This document shows, in pieces, positions 1-8,172 of a stretch of DNA of 64,000 nt. Position 1 is the stretch's first letter; the number at the start of each line of letters is the position of its first letter. The translations under genes were made by a program, and so were the position numbers. Under the pieces are notes generated by a model. It was given only the letters and a program-made list of their open reading frames with translations, was not told the DNA's origin and searched no databases. This stretch comes from Curtobacterium pusillum (GTDB lineage Bacteria; Actinomycetota; Actinomycetes; Actinomycetales; Microbacteriaceae). The DNA is taken from the NCBI GenBank assembly GCA_002025645.1, contig CP018783.1, positions 2,046,001 through 2,110,000 of the forward strand. Reading direction: 5' to 3'.

Positions 1-46
1 TTGCGCGCGTAGGTGCGGGTGGGTGCCGTTCCGCGCGTACCTGGTG

Positions 47-125
47 GAATCGGGCGTACCTGGTCGATAGTTCGTGGCAGGTACGCCCGATCGCATCAGG
101 TATCGCGGGCGTTCTGGGAAGGAAC
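47..125 (+). repeat. Dispersed palindrome family A, copy 1
   Basis: An imperfect inverted repeat (core 47-93) has arms reading GAATCGGGCGTACCTGG and its complement. A one-sided tail follows and ends in CTGGGAAGGAAC. The same core and tail recur at 1220-1295 (opposite orientation) and 8089-8167. A further direct copy of GCGTACCTGGT lies just upstream at 35-45. I see no gene in 1-162. Confidence 0.8.
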
Positions 126-162
126 GGGCATCAGACCGGACTGGACCGGTTCACCGCTGGGC

Positions 163-1122
163 TCAGGACGAGGACGGCCGGGCGCTCCGCAGCGGTCGGA
201 CCGCACACGGCAGTCCGGCGGCCCGGAGGCGGAGCGACAGGGCATCGAGGTCCCACAGCTCACGCCACTCGAGCCGGAGGACCACCCGGACGCCGGGGAC
301 CGTGAGCAGCAGCGCGTGCCGACGCTTCTCGGCGAGGAACACCTCGGTGGGTGTCCGCCCCGCGAGGTAGCGCTCCTGCGTGTACTTCGCCCGACCGTCG
401 ATCTCGATGACCACCCCCTGGTCTGGGAACCAGAAGTCGACGGCGAAGCGCTGACCGCCGACGACGAAGTCCTGCTGCAGTACGGGCTCAGGCAGTCCGA
501 GCTCCCGGAACACGACCCGCGCGAGCGACTCCGCCGGCGAGCCGGCGCGACCGTCGGCGAGGTCGAGGATCCGACCCGCGAGAGCCCGCCCGCGAGCGCT
601 CGGGTTCACTGCTCGTCGCAGTTCGTCGAGGCTCGTCCCACGACGCAACACGGCGTCGGCGATGACCACCCCGGCGCGCAGGTCCCCGGACATCGCGACG
701 TCGACGACTGTCCGCGGGAGCGCGGTGACCGCGATGCCGCGGACCTCGACTCGCTCGACGTCGGACACGGGACGGGTGTGCAGGACCAACTCGCCGGTCC
801 TCGCGCGGTACATCGACTCCGGGACCGTCGCGTGCACCGGGACAGCCCAGCCACCGAGCGCGGGCAGCCCGTGGATCGCCGCGGCGGAGAGGTGCGACGC
901 CACCGCTCTGCTGCCGAGCCGACCGAGGCGCGCGTAGACGCGGGTGACGTACCGTTGCCGCGGCCCAGCAGCGTCCCATGCCGCGCCGTCCACGAACGCG
1001 TTCGGTCCTGCTCGGACGAGCCGCCCGGGTCCGCGGAGTCGGGCCCGGCGCCGCAGGGTCGTGGCGTCGAGTCCGGTCTCGTGTGTGTCGGATGCGCGGA
1101 AGATCGGCAGGGGCTCGTTCAT
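163..1122 (-). CDS. DUF559/PD-(D/E)XK nuclease-like protein with AbiEi-like N-terminal part
   Basis: Predicted 319-aa cytoplasmic protein. The C-terminal third contains FAVDFWFPDQ followed by VVIEIDGRAKY, a D...E-x-D/K arrangement typical of the Vsr/DUF559 branch of PD-(D/E)XK folds. The N-terminal two thirds resemble the winged-helix proteins annotated as type IV toxin-antitoxin AbiEi-like in actinomycetes. The start at 1122 (MNEPLPIFRAS) was chosen because the frame further upstream runs through palindromic repeats. The gene stands alone between repeat copies, and I see no toxin partner. Such solitary proteins are common in actinomycetes and their substrate is unknown. A defence role is possible but not shown. 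Confidence 0.75.
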   Translation of the reverse strand: MNEPLPIFRASDTHETGLDATTLRRRARLRGPGRLVRAGPNAFVDGAAWDAAGPRQRYVTRVYARLGRLGSRAVASHLSAAAIHGLPALGGWAVPVHATVPESMYRARTGELVLHTRPVSDVERVEVRGIAVTALPRTVVDVAMSGDLRAGVVIADAVLRRGTSLDELRRAVNPSARGRALAGRILDLADGRAGSPAESLARVVFRELGLPEPVLQQDFVVGGQRFAVDFWFPDQGVVIEIDGRAKYTQERYLAGRTPTEVFLAEKRRHALLLTVPGVRVVLRLEWRELWDLDALSLRLRAAGLPCAVRPLRSARPSSS

Positions 1123-1219
1123 GGGACCGACGATGCCCGACCAGCCACCCGCATCCGGCGCCGATCGCGACGACTGTGGACGCGCCTCCAGGCCATCCCG
1201 CTTGTGGAGGGGAGACGCT

Positions 1220-1295
1220 TTTTCCCAGGACGGCCGCGATGCAAAGCGGAATCGGGCATACCTGGTGAGAACTTTCGACCAGGTATGCCCGATTC
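1220..1295 (-). repeat. Dispersed palindrome family A, copy 2
   Basis: Opposite orientation to copies 1 and 3: the TTTTCCCAGG tail comes first, then a core (1249-1295) with arms GAATCGGGCATACCTGGT and complement. The change GCGTACC to GCATACC is matched on the other arm (GGTATGC), so pairing is kept. Confidence 0.8.
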
Positions 1296-1388
1296 GACCA
1301 GCTACGCCCGAATCCGCCGGGCGGGGGATCGGGGCCAGGCGGGCGGGCGGGGGGCCAGGCAAAACAAGGCAACCAGCGCGCACAACAC

Positions 1389-1426
1389 GGCGCCGGACGG
1401 AACGCACCCGTGTCCCGTCCGGCGCC
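1389..1426 (-). terminator. Hairpin downstream of the mannosidase operon
   Basis: Perfect 12-bp arms GGCGCCGGACGG / CCGTCCGGCGCC with a 14-nt loop, about 30 nt after the alpha-mannosidase stop codon. There is no clear U-tract, which is usual for terminator hairpins in high-GC actinomycetes. Confidence 0.6.
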
Positions 1427-1454
1427 GCGGTCCTTCGCGCGCGGGCCCGCTGCC

Positions 1455-4400
1455 TCAGGCCCGACGCACCCGCAGAGTCACGATCTCGAAGGGTCGGAGC
1501 GTGAGCACGACCGGCTCCCCCGACTCCCACGAGTCCCCCAGCGGGCGTTCCAGCAGGTCCACCGTCGTCACCGAGGCGACGTCGAACCCGAAGTCGACTC
1601 CGACGTCCGAGGCACGGCCACCCGACGCCTCGTACAGCCGCACGACGACGTCGCCGGAGCGGTCCTCGGCGAGCTTGACCGCCTCGACGAGCACCTGCGG
1701 TGACGACACCGTCACGAGCGGCGACACCGCGGCCGAACCCACGACGGACCGCACCGGCAGGTTCAACCGGTACCCGGAGTCGGCCGCGTCGAGCACCGAG
1801 GCCCCGACGCGCAGCACCGTGCGGAACACGTGGTGTCCCTGGTCGGCGTTCGGGTCCGGGAACGTCGGCCCGCGCAGCAGCGACTCGCGCACGAGCGTGG
1901 TGGTGCCGCCGTCGGCCCGGGTGTTCCGCGTGATGTCGTGTCCGTACGTGGAGTCGTTCGCGACGGCGACCCCGAAGCCCGGCTCGGCGACGTGCACCCA
2001 GCGGTGGGCCGAGGTCTCGAAGCGCGCCATGTCCCACGAGGTGTTCTGGTGGGTGGGCCGGTCGATGTGCCCGAACTGGATCTCGCTCGAGGCCGACGCC
2101 GCGCGGACGTCCAACGGGAATGCCAGCTTGAGGAGCTTCTGGTGCTCGTGCCAGTCGACCTCGGTCTCGATCACCAACTCCGCGGAACCGGCGACCGCCG
2201 AGTACCGGGTGGTGATCGAGGAGGACCCGAAGGGCCGCTGGACGACGAGCGACGAACCGTCGACGTCGACCGAGGTCGCCGCCAGGACCGTGCCGCTGCG
2301 CTGGTAGGCACGGTCGATGTCCCACGCCTCCCACTGGTTCGGGGTGTCCCGGAACACGGTGTACTCCGCGGCAGCCGCACCCGGCGCGACGGCGTCACGA
2401 CCGGTCGCGTGGTCGACGAGCGACACGACGTGGCCGGCCGCGTCGACGGTCGCGGTGACGACGCCGGTGTCGAAGACGAAGTGGTCGCCGGAACGGACGG
2501 GAGGCACGGCTTGCGGCTCGTCGGTCGGCGAACCTCCCAGGGCGGTCACCCCTCCCGCCGCGACGGGCGAGGCGTTGAAGCGCACGACCGTCCCGACGGA
2601 TGCTCCGCCGCCGACGGCGTCGGAGGTCGGCGCGTCCAGGAGGCCGCTGGCACCCCCGGCGAGGGAGGTCGACGACGCCCCGACCCCGGCGAGCGCCGCG
2701 GCCCCGCCGTTCGCGAGCGCGGTCGTCGCGGTGCCGATGAGCCCCTCGAGGGTGGCCGCGACGAGCCGGTAGTTCTCCTCGGCGTTCTCGTAGACCCAGG
2801 CGATCGAGGACCCCGGCAGGATGTCGTGGAACTGCTGCAGGAGGACGGTGTGCCAGGCCTCCTCGAGCTCCTCGTACGGGTAGTCGAGCCCGAGCCGGAC
2901 GGCTGCGGTCGCGGCCCAGAGCTCGGCCTCGCGCAGCAGGTGCTCGGAGCGCCGGTTGCCCTGCTTCGTGCGGATCTGCGAGGTGTACGTGCCGCGGTGG
3001 AACTCGAGGTACATCTCCCCCGACCACACGGCGGGCGTGGGCAGTGCGGCCTCGAGCTCCTCGAAGACCTGTGCGGGGGTGCCGAGGTCGACCCGGGGCG
3101 AGCCGTCGAGGTCGTGCTGGCGTCGGGCGGCTGCGACCATCTCGCGGGTGGGGCCGCCACCGCCGTCGCCGAAGCCGTAGAGCAGCATCGAGGTGTTGGC
3201 GACGCCGCGCTCCTTGTTCTGCCGTTCCCCGCGGTGCAGGTCGGCGGGTGAGACGTCCGAGTTGTAGGTGTCCGCCGGGGGCAGGTGGGTCAGGACCCGG
3301 GAGCCGTCGATGCCCTCCCAGTGGAACGAGGTGTGCGGGATGACGTTCGTCTCGTTCCACGAGGGCTTCTGCGTGACGAACCACTTCGAGCCGGCGGCGC
3401 GGACGATCTGCGGCAGTGCGCCGGAGTAGCCGAACGAGTCGGGGAGCCAGGCCTCAGGGGTGTCGATGCCGAACTCCTCGAGGAAGAACCGCTTGCCGGC
3501 GACGAACTGCCGGGCGAGGGCTTCACCTCCTGGGAGGTTCGTGTCCGACTCGACCCACATGCCGCCGACGGGGATCCACCGGCCCTCGGCGACCCGTTCC
3601 TTGATGCGGGCCCAGATCGTCGGGTAGCCGTCCCGGATCCACGCGTACTGCTGCGCCGAGGAGCACGCGAACGTGAAGTCCGGGTCGCGGTCCATCAGGT
3701 CGAGCACGTTGGAGAACGTGCGGGCGCACTTGCGGATCGTCTCGCGGACGGGCCAGAGCCAGGCGGAGTCGATGTGCGCGTGGCCGACGGCGACGGCGCG
3801 GTGTGCGGCGGCGCTGGCGGGGACGGCGAGCGCCGGGGCGAGGACCTCGCGGGCGTCCGAGGCGGTGCCGGCGACGTCGTCCGGGTCGAGTGCGTCGGCG
3901 GCGCGCTCGAGCACGCGGAGCAGGTCCGCGCCGCGGGTGCCGTCGGTGGGCAGCTCGGCCATGAGGCCCCGGAGGACCCAGAAGTCCTGCTGGAGCTCCC
4001 ACACGGTGTCGTCCCGCTCGACGATCTCGAGCGCCTTGAGCTTGTAGATCGGCTTCGTGCCGGCGGTGGAACGCGACCCGAGCGGGGTGGCGCCCTGGAA
4101 GGTGTCGCCGCCGATGTCCGGGTTGGCCGCGGCCTCGACGTAGAGCTCGAACGACTCACCGGGGCCGACCTCGATCGGCACCGTGTCGTTCTTCGGCTCG
4201 ACGCCCTTGATGGTCGAGCCGTCCGGACGCCACGCGAGCCCCTCGGCCTGGAACCCGGGGTGCCGCTTCGTGAACCCGAGGTCGACCAGCAGCTCCCCGG
4301 TGGTCCCTGGAGCCGACCCGAAGTCCGCGGGCACGGTGCCGCGGATCCGGAACCAGGTGGTGCCCCAGGGTCGACCGCCCCAGGACCCGCCGACCGCGAA

Positions 4401-4565
4401 CGGCTCGTACTCGGCGGCCACCGCGACGTCGAACGGCACCGGTTCGTCCGGCACGGTCCACGCTGCGATCTCCACCGGGACGGACCGGCGGTGGACCGCC
4501 GGGTCGATGCGGTCCCGGACGAGCCGGGCGATGCGGGCTTCGACGAGGGGTTCGTCGTGGTGCAT
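1455..4565 (-). CDS. Alpha-mannosidase, glycoside hydrolase family 38
   Basis: 1036-aa retaining alpha-mannosidase that removes alpha-linked mannose from oligosaccharides. The zinc/catalytic motif HAHIDSAWLWP lies near residue 260, the nucleophile region PDSFGYSG near residue 375, and QQFHDILPGSS further on. The long C-terminal beta-sandwich region is present and the length is normal for bacterial GH38. There is no signal peptide, so hydrolysis is probably intracellular after uptake. The start at 4565 follows AAAGGAA at a suitable distance; the frame further upstream would overlap the permease gene. It is the last gene after a sugar ABC importer (binding protein, two permeases), 37 nt downstream of the second permease, so the system probably handles mannosides or mannan fragments. 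Exact linkage specificity cannot be read from the sequence. Confidence 0.93.
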   Translation of the reverse strand: MHHDEPLVEARIARLVRDRIDPAVHRRSVPVEIAAWTVPDEPVPFDVAVAAEYEPFAVGGSWGGRPWGTTWFRIRGTVPADFGSAPGTTGELLVDLGFTKRHPGFQAEGLAWRPDGSTIKGVEPKNDTVPIEVGPGESFELYVEAAANPDIGGDTFQGATPLGSRSTAGTKPIYKLKALEIVERDDTVWELQQDFWVLRGLMAELPTDGTRGADLLRVLERAADALDPDDVAGTASDAREVLAPALAVPASAAAHRAVAVGHAHIDSAWLWPVRETIRKCARTFSNVLDLMDRDPDFTFACSSAQQYAWIRDGYPTIWARIKERVAEGRWIPVGGMWVESDTNLPGGEALARQFVAGKRFFLEEFGIDTPEAWLPDSFGYSGALPQIVRAAGSKWFVTQKPSWNETNVIPHTSFHWEGIDGSRVLTHLPPADTYNSDVSPADLHRGERQNKERGVANTSMLLYGFGDGGGGPTREMVAAARRQHDLDGSPRVDLGTPAQVFEELEAALPTPAVWSGEMYLEFHRGTYTSQIRTKQGNRRSEHLLREAELWAATAAVRLGLDYPYEELEEAWHTVLLQQFHDILPGSSIAWVYENAEENYRLVAATLEGLIGTATTALANGGAAALAGVGASSTSLAGGASGLLDAPTSDAVGGGASVGTVVRFNASPVAAGGVTALGGSPTDEPQAVPPVRSGDHFVFDTGVVTATVDAAGHVVSLVDHATGRDAVAPGAAAAEYTVFRDTPNQWEAWDIDRAYQRSGTVLAATSVDVDGSSLVVQRPFGSSSITTRYSAVAGSAELVIETEVDWHEHQKLLKLAFPLDVRAASASSEIQFGHIDRPTHQNTSWDMARFETSAHRWVHVAEPGFGVAVANDSTYGHDITRNTRADGGTTTLVRESLLRGPTFPDPNADQGHHVFRTVLRVGASVLDAADSGYRLNLPVRSVVGSAAVSPLVTVSSPQVLVEAVKLAEDRSGDVVVRLYEASGGRASDVGVDFGFDVASVTTVDLLERPLGDSWESGEPVVLTLRPFEIVTLRVRRA

Positions 4566-4602
4566 GGAGGTGGTTCCTTTCCAGCAGGGCGGGGACGGGC
4601 GC

Positions 4603-5502
4603 TCAGCCCTTGATGCCACCGGCGAGGGCGTTGCCGCCGCCGAGGCCCCGGGACACGAGCACGTAGAGGGCGATGACGGGCACGGAGTAGATGATCGAGA
4701 AGGCCGCGAGCTGCCCGTACGCCACCGCCCCGTACTGCCCGAAGAAGTTGAAGATGCTCACCGCGGCGGGCACCTTGTCGGGCGAGAGCAGCAGGACGAA
4801 GGGGACGAAGAAGTTCCCCCACGCCTGGATGAACACGAAGATGAACACCACGGCGATGCCCGGGCGCATGAGCGGCACGACGATGCGCGTCAGCGTGGTC
4901 ATCATCGAGGCGCCGTCGGTCCAGGCGGCTTCCTCGAGGGAGATCGGCACGGAGTCCATGAAGTTCTTCGCCATCCAGATCGCCATCGGCAGCGAGGTGG
5001 CGGCGAGGAAGAAGATGCAGCCCCACACGTTGTCGATGAGGTTGAGCGACACGAACAACGCGTAGACCGGCACCATCATCGCGGTGATCGGCAGGCCGGT
5101 GCCGAACAGGATCCCGTACAGGAACGGCTTGTTGACGCGCATCTTGTAGCGGGACAGCGGGTAGGCCGCCAGCAGCGCGAAGACCACGGTGACGAGCGCC
5201 GTGCCGCCGGAGATGAGCAGGCTGTTCGCGAGCGGGATGAACGACAGCTCCGGCGTCAGGACCTTCGTGAAGTTGTCGAGCGTGAACGTCGACGGCAGCT
5301 TCACCGACAGCGACGCGTCGGGGTCGACCGAGGCGAGCACGAGCCACAGCAGCGGCACCGCGAAGCACAGCGCGATGACGAGCAGCACGACGTTCGACAC
5401 CCAGCGCATGGTCCGCCCGCGCGGGGAGGTCATGTGGAGTGCGCCGGGTGCGGTCACCGAGCGGGTGGTGGTCTGGTCGAGGGACGGGGCAGTGATGGCC
5501 AT
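4603..5502 (-). CDS. Carbohydrate ABC transporter permease, MalG type
   Basis: 299-aa inner-membrane permease with about six membrane spans. The EAA loop that docks the ATPase is visible as EEAAWTDGASMMTTL with the following G and P positions in IVVPLMRPGIAV. Its start overlaps the stop of the partner permease by one base (TGATG), so the two are translationally coupled. No ATP-binding subunit is encoded nearby. Such CUT1 importers in actinomycetes commonly share one MsiK-like ATPase encoded elsewhere (known for the family, inferred here). Confidence 0.92.
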   Translation of the reverse strand: MAITAPSLDQTTTRSVTAPGALHMTSPRGRTMRWVSNVVLLVIALCFAVPLLWLVLASVDPDASLSVKLPSTFTLDNFTKVLTPELSFIPLANSLLISGGTALVTVVFALLAAYPLSRYKMRVNKPFLYGILFGTGLPITAMMVPVYALFVSLNLIDNVWGCIFFLAATSLPMAIWMAKNFMDSVPISLEEAAWTDGASMMTTLTRIVVPLMRPGIAVVFIFVFIQAWGNFFVPFVLLLSPDKVPAAVSIFNFFGQYGAVAYGQLAAFSIIYSVPVIALYVLVSRGLGGGNALAGGIKG

Positions 5503-6452
5503 CAGTCCACCTCCGGCTTCAGTGCCTTGATGTAGATGATCGAGAAGACCGCGCCGACCACGAGCAGGATCGTGGCGATCGCCGTCCCGAAGCCGAGCTG
5601 CGAGAACTTGAACGCCTCTTGGTAGGCGAGGATCGGCAGCGTGGACGAGTCCGTCCCGGGGCCACCGGCGGTCATCACGTAGATGAGGGTGAACACCGAC
5701 AGGGTCTGCAGCGTCGTCAGCATGAGGTTCGTCGAGATCGACCGACGGATCACGGGCAGCGTGATGTACACGAGCCGCTGCCAACCGGTGGCGCCGTCGA
5801 CCTCGGCGGACTCGGTGATCTCCTCGGGGACCTCCTGCACGGCGGCGGAGTACACGAGCATCGAGAACGCCGTGCCGCGCCAGATGTTCGCGAGGATGAC
5901 GGCGAGCATCGGGTACGTGTACAGCCAGTTCGGCCCGCTGATCCCGATCGACGCGAGGAACTCGTTGAGCGTCCCCTTGTCGTTGAAGAACGCGTACGCC
6001 GCGAACGACGCCACGATCTCGGGCAGCACCCACGCAGCGACGACGAAGGTGCCGACGATCGCGCGGACGGCCTTGTGGGCGCTGCGCATCAGGAGCGCGA
6101 GCCCGAGGCCGAGCACGTTCTGCCCGACCACCGCGGAGGCGAGCAGGAAGACGATGGTGAGGATGACGGACTTCGGGAAGTCCGGGTCCTGGAACAGCTC
6201 GAGGTAGTTCTTCAGGCCGACGAACTGCTGGTCGGCGGCGCCGACACCGGTCAGCGCCGAGTTGGTGAACGACCCGTAGAACGACGAGATGACCGGGCCG
6301 AGCAGGAAGATGACGAGGAGGACGACGGCGGGGAGGAGCGGGACCGCTCGTCCCACGTTCCGCAGCGGCTTCCGCTTGCGCGGGGCCGGCGGATCGGTGC
6401 GCTTCGGCGCACCGGGCGCCGACAGCGTCGGCGCGAGGGGGGTGCTGGACAC
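5502..6452 (-). CDS. Sugar ABC transporter permease, MalF type
   Basis: 316-aa membrane permease. A positively charged, proline-rich N-terminus (about 30 residues) is followed by six predicted spans. The coupling loop reads EEITESAEVDGATGWQRLVY followed by ITLPVIRRSI. It pairs with the MalG-type permease that overlaps it by one base. It lies 113 nt after the binding-protein gene, and a strong hairpin in that gap could lower permease expression relative to the binding protein. Confidence 0.92.
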   Translation of the reverse strand: MSSTPLAPTLSAPGAPKRTDPPAPRKRKPLRNVGRAVPLLPAVVLLVIFLLGPVISSFYGSFTNSALTGVGAADQQFVGLKNYLELFQDPDFPKSVILTIVFLLASAVVGQNVLGLGLALLMRSAHKAVRAIVGTFVVAAWVLPEIVASFAAYAFFNDKGTLNEFLASIGISGPNWLYTYPMLAVILANIWRGTAFSMLVYSAAVQEVPEEITESAEVDGATGWQRLVYITLPVIRRSISTNLMLTTLQTLSVFTLIYVMTAGGPGTDSSTLPILAYQEAFKFSQLGFGTAIATILLVVGAVFSIIYIKALKPEVD

Positions 6453-6499
6453 GGGTTGGTTGCCTTCCGGGTGCGGAGGGGGTTCCGAAGGTGGGGAAG

Positions 6500-6548
6500 G
6501 ACGGACGGGAGGCGCGGGGCGGGCGTGCTCCGCGCCTCCAGTCCGTCA
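6500..6548 (-). repeat. Family B hairpin between binding-protein and permease genes
   Basis: Inverted repeat with arms GACGGACGGGAGGCGCGG and CCGCGCCTCCAGTCCGTC (few mismatches). It is a member of the dispersed GCCTGGAGGCGCGGTGC family. Its position inside an ABC operon directly after the binding-protein gene suggests partial termination or 3'-end protection of that mRNA, a known arrangement for binding-protein operons. Confidence 0.75.
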
Positions 6549-6565
6549 GGTGGTCACCGCAGCGA

Positions 6566-7921
6566 TCAGCCGGAGGTGGTGTTGTCCTTGCCGACCACGC
6601 CGACGACGCTCTTGTCGTAGGCCTCGGCGGCTTGCTTCGGTGTCTGCTGCCCCGTCATGACCGATTCCATCGCGACCTGGATGGCGTTCGAGACCTGGGA
6701 GTAGTCACTCGTCGCCGGGCGGAAGTTCGTGTGTTCCACGAGCCCGGAGAAGAACTTGAACGTCGGGTTGGAGGCGTCGTACGACGGGTCCTCGGCGACG
6801 TCCTTGCGGACCGCGATCTGGCTGTTCTCGATGTCGTACTTCAGCGAGCCCTCCTTGTTGAGGAAGGTCGAGATGAAGTCGAACGCGGCCTGCGGGTTCT
6901 TCGAGTTCTTGCCCACCGCGAGAGTCCAGCCACCGGACATCGAGTTGTAGCCCGGGTCCTGACCGTTCTGCGTCGGCATCGGCGCCTGGCCCATCACGTC
7001 GGACCACTCGGGCCACGGCGCGGTGCCGGACTTCAGCCACGTGCCCGACTGCCACGACCCGTCGAGGTCGATCGCGAGCTGGCCCTTCGGGAGCCACGTC
7101 TGCGCGATCGTCGTGCCGACCTGGCTGTCGAGCGCCTGCTGCGGTGTCGGACCGAGGCCGCCCTGGTAGACGTCCTTGATGAACTTCAGGGAGTCCTCGA
7201 ACTGCTTCGAGCCCGTGACCCACTTCTTGTCCTTGTAGAGGGTGTTGCCGGAGCCGTCCGCCCCGTACAGGAGCATCTCGAAGCCCTGCATCGTCGACGC
7301 CTCGCCCTGGGGCTTGCCGGAGTAGACGTTGAACGGGATGACGTCGGGCTTCTTCTCCTTGATCGTCTTCGCCGCTGCGAGGACGTCGTCCCACGTCTTC
7401 GGCTGCCACGGGACCGGGAGGCCGACCTCCTTGAAGATGTCCTTGTTGTACCAGAGGGCACGGGTGTCGGTGCCCATCGGGATGCCGTAGGTCTTGCCGT
7501 CGACGCCCTCACCGGCCTGCTTGGCGTTGTCGTAGAACTGGCTCCAGTCCTTCCACTTCGCCGTGTACTTGTCGAGCGGCAGGAGGTACCCGGCCTGCGC
7601 GTCGGCCTTGATGAGGAAGGTGTCCTCGTACATGACGTCCGGAGCGGTGGCCGGCGCCTTGTTCATGAGCGCGAGCTTCGTGTAGTAGTCGTTCTCCTGT
7701 GCCTGGATCGGCACGAGTTCGACCTTCTTGCCCGGGTTCTCCTCCTCGTACTCCTTCTTGACGACCTTCATCTGGGCGTCGAGTTGCTGGAAGGCGCCGA
7801 ACTTCTGGTACGCGATCTTGATCGTGTCGCTCGAGGCGGACCCCGAGCTCGAGCAGCCTGCCAGGCCCACCGCGGCGACGGCCACGGCTGCGAGTCCGGC
7901 GATGATTCGGGTGCGTTTCAT
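6566..7921 (-). CDS. Extracellular sugar-binding lipoprotein of the ABC importer
   Basis: 451-aa family 1 solute-binding protein. The lipoprotein signal sequence MKRTRIIAGLAAVAVAAVGL is followed by the lipobox LAGC (Cys about residue 23) and a Ser/Gly-rich tether. The mature part has the usual two-lobe signatures (for example DVMYEDTFLIKADAQAGYL and QTWLPKGQLAIDLDGSW). The start at 7921 has AAGGAG upstream. It is the first gene of a minus-strand operon with two permeases and the GH38 mannosidase, so it probably captures mannosides or mannose-containing oligosaccharides. The ligand itself is inferred from context only. Confidence 0.92.
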   Translation of the reverse strand: MKRTRIIAGLAAVAVAAVGLAGCSSSGSASSDTIKIAYQKFGAFQQLDAQMKVVKKEYEEENPGKKVELVPIQAQENDYYTKLALMNKAPATAPDVMYEDTFLIKADAQAGYLLPLDKYTAKWKDWSQFYDNAKQAGEGVDGKTYGIPMGTDTRALWYNKDIFKEVGLPVPWQPKTWDDVLAAAKTIKEKKPDVIPFNVYSGKPQGEASTMQGFEMLLYGADGSGNTLYKDKKWVTGSKQFEDSLKFIKDVYQGGLGPTPQQALDSQVGTTIAQTWLPKGQLAIDLDGSWQSGTWLKSGTAPWPEWSDVMGQAPMPTQNGQDPGYNSMSGGWTLAVGKNSKNPQAAFDFISTFLNKEGSLKYDIENSQIAVRKDVAEDPSYDASNPTFKFFSGLVEHTNFRPATSDYSQVSNAIQVAMESVMTGQQTPKQAAEAYDKSVVGVVGKDNTTSG

Positions 7922-7970
7922 CGGTGCTCCTTTGCACAGGTGGCGGGCTCCGTCGCCCGCTCGCACACTT

Positions 7971-7999
7971 AGTCCACCGTATTGACTTATTGCTGTCAA
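7971..7999 (-). promoter_or_regulatory. Promoter and palindromic operator of the mannoside operon
   Basis: On the minus strand TTGACA (7994-7999) is followed by a 17-nt spacer and a weak -10 (TGGACT, 7971-7976). An inverted repeat TTGAC-N8-GTCAA (7982-7999) overlaps the -35 box, as expected for a repressor operator. The stretch is A/T-rich against its surroundings. The ROK regulator at 11877-13118 is a candidate ligand, but this is inference. Confidence 0.6.
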
Positions 8000-8088
8000 G
8001 GACTTTTTCGTGACGATGCGGTCACGGTGCGGCCGGGGCTCCGGCGCCGGGTGGTCCCGGCGCCGGGTGGTTCCGGGCGTACCGGTAC

Positions 8089-8167
8089 GAATCGGGCGTA
8101 CCTGGTCGGAACTTCCGACCAGGTACGCCCGATTCGACTTCCCATCGCAGATGTCCTGGGAAGGAAC
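8089..8167 (+). repeat. Dispersed palindrome family A, copy 3
   Basis: Best-preserved copy. Core 8089-8135 has arms GAATCGGGCGTACCTGGTCG and exact complement around the centre GGAACTTCC, then a tail ending TCCTGGGAAGGAAC. It lies between the mannoside promoter and the PhzF-family gene. Confidence 0.85.
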
Positions 8168-8172
8168 CTCCG

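Larger units (their letters stand above)
1123..1454. other. Intergenic region holding repeats and a hairpin
   Basis: No gene seen. It contains a single CGCGCCTCCAGGCC half-element (about 1185-1199), palindrome family A copy 2 (1220-1295) and a terminator-like hairpin (1389-1426). Confidence 0.7.

Noticed and set aside
163..1122. A complete type IV toxin-antitoxin module at the left edge
   Set aside because: Only the AbiEi/DUF559-like gene is visible; the neighbour is a metabolic operon and no toxin gene is present.
13..2307. A 764-codon open frame on the plus strand across the DUF559 and mannosidase genes
   Set aside because: It is a high-GC shadow: Arg/Pro/Ser-rich, without any recognisable motif, and antisense to genes with clear family signatures.
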